A stretch of 64,000 nucleotides of DNA, from positions 62,001 through 126,000 of the forward strand of contig CANMKE010000010.1 of NCBI GenBank assembly GCA_947498325.1. Direction: 5' to 3'. Shown in pieces: positions 60,205 to 64,000 of the stretch. Position 1 is the first letter of the stretch, and the number at the start of each line of letters is the position of its first letter. The notes below the pieces were generated by a model. That model ran no database searches, was not told the origin of the DNA, and saw only the letters and a list, made by a program, of their open reading frames with translations. Source of the DNA: an uncultured Persicobacter sp. (GTDB taxonomy: Bacteria; Bacteroidota; Bacteroidia; Cytophagales; Cyclobacteriaceae). The translations under genes were made by a program, and so were the position numbers.

Positions 60205-62616
60205 TTAAATCTGCATGCTGATGACTAATTTCTGGGGCCCTTCCTGCGGATGATTAAAGGTGAGCCTTTTGGTGTTTTCATCATAATCAAAACGGTCCTC
60301 GGCTATGGCCTGACCATTAACTTTAAGTAATGGCTTTTGTGGAATATCACGAAAATCGAAAGTGTAAGAACGCATTTCATTTTGTAGTTTTCCATGCTGA
60401 TTTACTTCAAACTGAATCGTATTTTCTTCAGCCGTCATCACAAAATCCGTCATGGAGTACTGCCCCGTTTCGTAGGCGCGAGAAGTGCCATCGTCTTCAT
60501 ACAGGTTAAATGCTCCCGTTCCCCGATAGGCCACCACGGTAAGGTGGTCCTCTGTTTGGGATGCTGTATTCATTGCCAGGTCAGCCAAAGGATATATTGT
60601 TCCTGAAGAGACAAAAACTGGTATTTTATCTATTCCGGCCGCGACCTGCTGCTCTCCGGGCTCGTAGATTTGATCGTCAAAAAAATCGAACCACTTCTGC
60701 CCATCCCCAAGCTTCGGAAGATAAACCAGCTGACTGTCGGCACCTTCTTTTACTACAGGAGCCACCAGTAAATTGCCGAACAGGTATTGATCGTCGCACT
60801 GCTTGACCGCAGGGTCATCAAACTTCATCATCATCGGTTTGATGAGCTGCTCTCCCTCAAAGGTTGTTTTTGCTGCATAAGAATAAATATAGGGGATCAG
60901 TCGATACCGAAGATTGAGGTACTTTCTGGAAATTTCCAGGGTCTGCTGATCAAAGGCATAGGGTTCGCAGCTTTGGTCCTCGCCAGAATGTGGCCTGAGG
61001 ATAGGCGAAAAAACGCCAAACTGAAACCACCTTGTATAGAGCTCCGGGCTGGTACGTGCCTTGGGGCCATCATAAGCCTGCCAGTCACCTATCTGATCCC
61101 ATGCGTTGGTGAACCCACCAATATCCGAAGCAAAATGCGGCATGCCACTCATCGAACAGCCTATCAACATTGGCACCTGCAACGCCAGGGCATCAAAGTT
61201 TTTGGCAGCATCCCCCGACCAGTTAAAGGCGCCAAATTTGTGCATTCCTGCCGTTCCCGCGCGGGTAATATTGTAAAGTCTGCGGTCAGGGAAATCCTGC
61301 TTCATTCCCCGATCGAGCACCTGTGCAAACAGGTAACTGTAAATATTGTGAACCTTAGGTTCTTCCCCCATAAAAAACTGCCCTGCGGTGGTCGATACAT
61401 CCGGCTCGGTCAGGTCCACCCAAAAGGCATCAAGTCCCAAGTCCAGATTCGCTTTTTGTTTTTTCCAGAGCCAATCCTGCGCCGAAGGGTTGGTCAGATC
61501 AAGTAAAGCGGCAGATCCCGCCCAAAAGGAAGGCAAAACATAAGCACTGTCTTGCACCTTCATCAGCCAGCCTTGTTGTTTCAGAAATTCAAAATTCTCC
61601 GATGACTGATTAATCTGAGGCTCATTGATAATCAGTGTTTTAATATGGCGATCTTTGAGCTTCTGCATAAAACCTTTAGGGTTTGGGAAGTGGTTTTTCT
61701 CCCAGGTAAAGTTCCCCATATTATGGCTGTTGTCATTGTAGCCACCAAACCAGTTGGCATCAAGAATAATGGCATCAAGCGGCAACTGATTGGCCTGAAA
61801 TTCTTCCACGACCTTATAAACTTCCTTATCGTCCTGATAGGAACATTTGCTTTGCATCAGGCCAAAGACCCATTTTGGTGGTAAGGACGGATACCCTGTT
61901 AGGGCAAAATATTGATTTTGAAGGTCCTGCAGCTGCTCCCCTACGGTAAAATAAATTACCATTTGGCCGCCATCAGTTTGATAGGACCACTGGTTGGGGC
62001 TGGTTTTGCAAAGGTCAAAATTGCCGGTATAGCTGTTATCGAAAAATACCCCAAATTTTCGGTCAGTATAAAGGTAAGGGATATTTACCTGCAGGTTTTC
62101 ATAAGGTTTGCTGTATCCGCCAACATGGTTATTGACCGTCGAAAAAGCATAGCCTTTTCGATTTACCGGAATGGTCTTTTGCCCCATTCCATAAAAGGCC
62201 TCAACCTTTTCAGCAGAAAAAATCACCTTGCTCTTTTTGGCCGATTTTTCATAGGCACGGATTACGGAGAGGGTTTTGCCCTGCTGATCGAGCAAGCTAA
62301 TTTGCCAGGGACTTTTGGAAATTTTCAAGGCTGATGTTGCTCCCTGAAGCAAAAGTTGATCTTGGTGTTCTATTACTTTAGGAAGGATGAATTGTTTATC
62401 ATCAATAAAGCTGAAATCATTTTCCGGCTGGTTCAGGAAAGCAAGCCGGATGTTGCCGTTGGCTAAAAAATTAACCTGCAGACTGTCTGAAGGCCCATTG
62501 ATAAAAAAATCCTTGCCCTCTTGTTTAAAGGTGAAGGTATCATCCGTAAATTTTACGGTTTGGCAGGCACTAAACAAGCCCAACAAAAAAAGTAGAAGAA
62601 TCCGCATAATGAACAA
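60205..62616 (-). CDS. GH31-family alpha-glycosidase (alpha-xylosidase/alpha-glucosidase), lipoprotein
   Basis: 803 aa; signal with lipobox FSAC (start 62616 or ATG 62607). N-terminal beta-sandwich with FYGMGQKTIPVNRKG, TIM barrel with LDAIILDANWFGG, the nucleophile in FWVDLTEPD (~398) and the acid/base block FNWSGDAAKNFDAL (~460-473), C-terminal GYFNLYEDDG-like AFNLYEDDGTSRAYETG. The DLTEP wording is close to alpha-xylosidase-type enzymes but does not prove xylose specificity. It would remove alpha side chains from imported oligosaccharides. Last enzyme of the locus. Confidence 0.88.
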   Translation of the reverse strand: MFIMRILLLFLLGLFSACQTVKFTDDTFTFKQEGKDFFINGPSDSLQVNFLANGNIRLAFLNQPENDFSFIDDKQFILPKVIEHQDQLLLQGATSALKISKSPWQISLLDQQGKTLSVIRAYEKSAKKSKVIFSAEKVEAFYGMGQKTIPVNRKGYAFSTVNNHVGGYSKPYENLQVNIPYLYTDRKFGVFFDNSYTGNFDLCKTSPNQWSYQTDGGQMVIYFTVGEQLQDLQNQYFALTGYPSLPPKWVFGLMQSKCSYQDDKEVYKVVEEFQANQLPLDAIILDANWFGGYNDNSHNMGNFTWEKNHFPNPKGFMQKLKDRHIKTLIINEPQINQSSENFEFLKQQGWLMKVQDSAYVLPSFWAGSAALLDLTNPSAQDWLWKKQKANLDLGLDAFWVDLTEPDVSTTAGQFFMGEEPKVHNIYSYLFAQVLDRGMKQDFPDRRLYNITRAGTAGMHKFGAFNWSGDAAKNFDALALQVPMLIGCSMSGMPHFASDIGGFTNAWDQIGDWQAYDGPKARTSPELYTRWFQFGVFSPILRPHSGEDQSCEPYAFDQQTLEISRKYLNLRYRLIPYIYSYAAKTTFEGEQLIKPMMMKFDDPAVKQCDDQYLFGNLLVAPVVKEGADSQLVYLPKLGDGQKWFDFFDDQIYEPGEQQVAAGIDKIPVFVSSGTIYPLADLAMNTASQTEDHLTVVAYRGTGAFNLYEDDGTSRAYETGQYSMTDFVMTAEENTIQFEVNQHGKLQNEMRSYTFDFRDIPQKPLLKVNGQAIAEDRFDYDENTKRLTFNHPQEGPQKLVISMQI

Positions 62617-62890
62617 TCATAGGTTAGAAGAAAAATACTATGCACAAAATCGTCTTTTTCTAACCCATGAAGGTCTACTATTATTTCAAATTGGGTTACT
62701 ATTCAATAGGTAATTCAGCATCCTAAAATACGGTTGATTTGTACCCTGTAAAGTTATTATTGCTGAACCCTTAAATACTGAACAATGACCTGTGCTCAGA
62801 TTAAACCGTGGACAATGAAATATCAAACAGTCATTAAAGGAGCTGCATCAGTTCAAACTCCACACAGCAGGCTGCACTTTACCCTGGCCA

Positions 62891-63964
62891 TCAATCCCCA
62901 TCTTCTTCGCCTCCTTCTTCGTCCAGGGCTTGTTCCCCTTTCTTGATAATTTCGTCGGCGGTATGTTCCAGCTCTTTTTCCAATGGGGCTGCCTCCTCGG
63001 TTTGCTGTTGCTGAATGCTGAACTTTGCAAACAGCGGAAAATGATCAGACCCAATGCTGGGCATTACTTTCATCGCTTCAATTGCTATTTCTTTGGAATT
63101 GAAAAGCAGATCAAGCGGAAAACGAAAGATCGGCACCGTTGCGGGAAAGGTATTGTGAAAACCATTTTTGATGCGGGCATCATTCAGTGTGGATATTTCT
63201 GAAAATAGCCGTGAGCTCCTGGACCAACAGACATTATTGAAATCCCCTGCTACCAGGCAAGGGGTTTCGAGCTCACGAATCTGTTTGGCGATCATCATCA
63301 GTTCGGCATCTTTCTGCGCCGAAGTTGGTTTTTCTGTTGGGCTGGGTGGTGGTGGATGTATTCCCCAGAAAGAAAAGTCCCGTCCGCCCTGATCCTGTAA
63401 CTGAACGTGAATGGCAGGACGGTCTTCGGAAATAAAATAATGTTCCTCCAGATGCTTTACTGGCAGCTTGGTATAAAAGTGCATCCCGTAGCGATTTTCC
63501 TTGGGGATTTTATAACAGTAGCTATATTCCTGCTCCAAAACGGAAAGGGCATCCTCCCACCTTTGGTTGCTTTCCATGGTCAGCAAAATATCTGGCTGGT
63601 GCTTTTTAACCATCGCTATCAGCAGGTGGTAATCTTTGTTTTTTTGCAGGACATTTGCACTGATCATCGTTACAGGATGTGCGCCCTGTTTTTTTCTGGC
63701 GATCAATAAATTCAGTGGAAAATAAGGTGCAATAATGTATGCCTGAAACAACATGGCCACGCCAAGAAACAGCTGTGCATATAAACCATGGGCGCCCCAA
63801 TCTTCCATAAAATAAAAATTGAGCACAAACAGCAAAAGCTGAATAACAACTACCTGCAACCTGACGAAATCAAAGAATCGGAAGGTCCAATGACTGACCC
63901 TCAGGCTGGGTAAAAAACTCATAATGGCAAAAATACAGGAAAGGGCAATAAAGGTGGTTGGCAT
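62891..63964 (-). CDS. Membrane-anchored endonuclease/exonuclease/phosphatase (EEP) family protein
   Basis: 357 aa. Three hydrophobic segments at the N-terminus (ALSCIFAIMSFLPSL, VVVIQLLLFVLNFYF, GVAMLFQAYIIAPYF; residues ~5-85). The EEP domain has NVLQKNKDY, LLTMESNQRW (metal-binding Glu), VAGDFNNVCWS and the closing GSDHFPLFAKF. The C-terminal 40 residues are Glu-rich. Such proteins (YafD-like) are phosphodiesterases of unknown substrate. The upstream gene is outside the window, and it is not obviously part of the glycan locus. Confidence 0.85.
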   Translation of the reverse strand: MPTTFIALSCIFAIMSFLPSLRVSHWTFRFFDFVRLQVVVIQLLLFVLNFYFMEDWGAHGLYAQLFLGVAMLFQAYIIAPYFPLNLLIARKKQGAHPVTMISANVLQKNKDYHLLIAMVKKHQPDILLTMESNQRWEDALSVLEQEYSYCYKIPKENRYGMHFYTKLPVKHLEEHYFISEDRPAIHVQLQDQGGRDFSFWGIHPPPPSPTEKPTSAQKDAELMMIAKQIRELETPCLVAGDFNNVCWSRSSRLFSEISTLNDARIKNGFHNTFPATVPIFRFPLDLLFNSKEIAIEAMKVMPSIGSDHFPLFAKFSIQQQQTEEAAPLEKELEHTADEIIKKGEQALDEEGGEEDGD

Positions 63965-64000
63965 GGGTAAAGGCTATTGGATTCCTCGTACAAACCGTTC

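Noticed and set aside
1-64000. tRNA genes and CRISPR arrays
   Set aside because: No cloverleaf-type sequence or regularly spaced repeat array was noticed when reading gaps on both strands; the tandem iterons at 23053 are too short and gapless for CRISPR.

Overview
The window comes from a Bacteroidota genome, probably a Cytophagales-type, glycan-degrading species. The evidence is a SusC/SusD pair, a hybrid two-component regulator of the polysaccharide-utilisation type, two very large enzymes ending in type IX secretion (T9SS) C-terminal signals, AT-rich leaders without clear Shine-Dalgarno sites, and TAnnTTTG-like promoter elements. No tRNA, rRNA or CRISPR array was seen.

Positions 1-23431 are the transposase/repressor end of a Mu-like (transposable, contractile-tailed) prophage; its other end lies beyond base 1. 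Reading inward from the right end: a 570-bp terminal region with repeats and terminators, an XRE/S24 repressor on the + strand, then a long early operon on the - strand (small DNA-binding protein, MuA-type DDE transposase, MuB-type ATPase, a RecA-like ATPase, a DUF3164-like protein and a chain of overlapping small genes). The late genes form two divergent blocks that start near 6.3-6.45 kb. The + block carries terminase small and large subunits, portal, a gp36-like protein, MuF, gpG-like and tail proteins. The - block carries prohead protease/scaffold, major capsid, a lysis cassette, sheath, tube, tail-assembly chaperone with a programmed -1 frameshift site, and the tape measure, which runs off the window.

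The prophage right end lies inside a GH3 beta-glucosidase gene (bglX-like). The first ~289 codons of that gene are on the host side; the reading frame then enters the phage end and stops. The residual protein lacks the region that carries the GH3 nucleophile.

Positions 24.5-62.6 kb are a polysaccharide-utilisation locus. It holds a SusE/F-like lipoprotein, a 1624-residue hybrid two-component regulator with an extra GAF domain, and enzymes of families GH116, GH9 (two), GH13, GH43, GH28, GH97, GH89 and GH31, plus SusC and SusD. Extracellular GH9 enzymes carrying T9SS signals would cut a polymer outside the cell, SusCD would import the oligosaccharides, and the periplasmic or lipid-anchored exo-enzymes would trim them. 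The glycan is not identifiable from sequence alone: GH9/GH116/GH3/GH31/GH43 fit a beta-glucan or xyloglucan-like hemicellulose, while GH13/GH97/GH89/GH28 point to other linkages. An identical 54-bp element that includes a terminator occurs in direct orientation at 24511 and 60057 and brackets most of this locus. The window ends with a membrane-anchored endonuclease/exonuclease/phosphatase-family protein.
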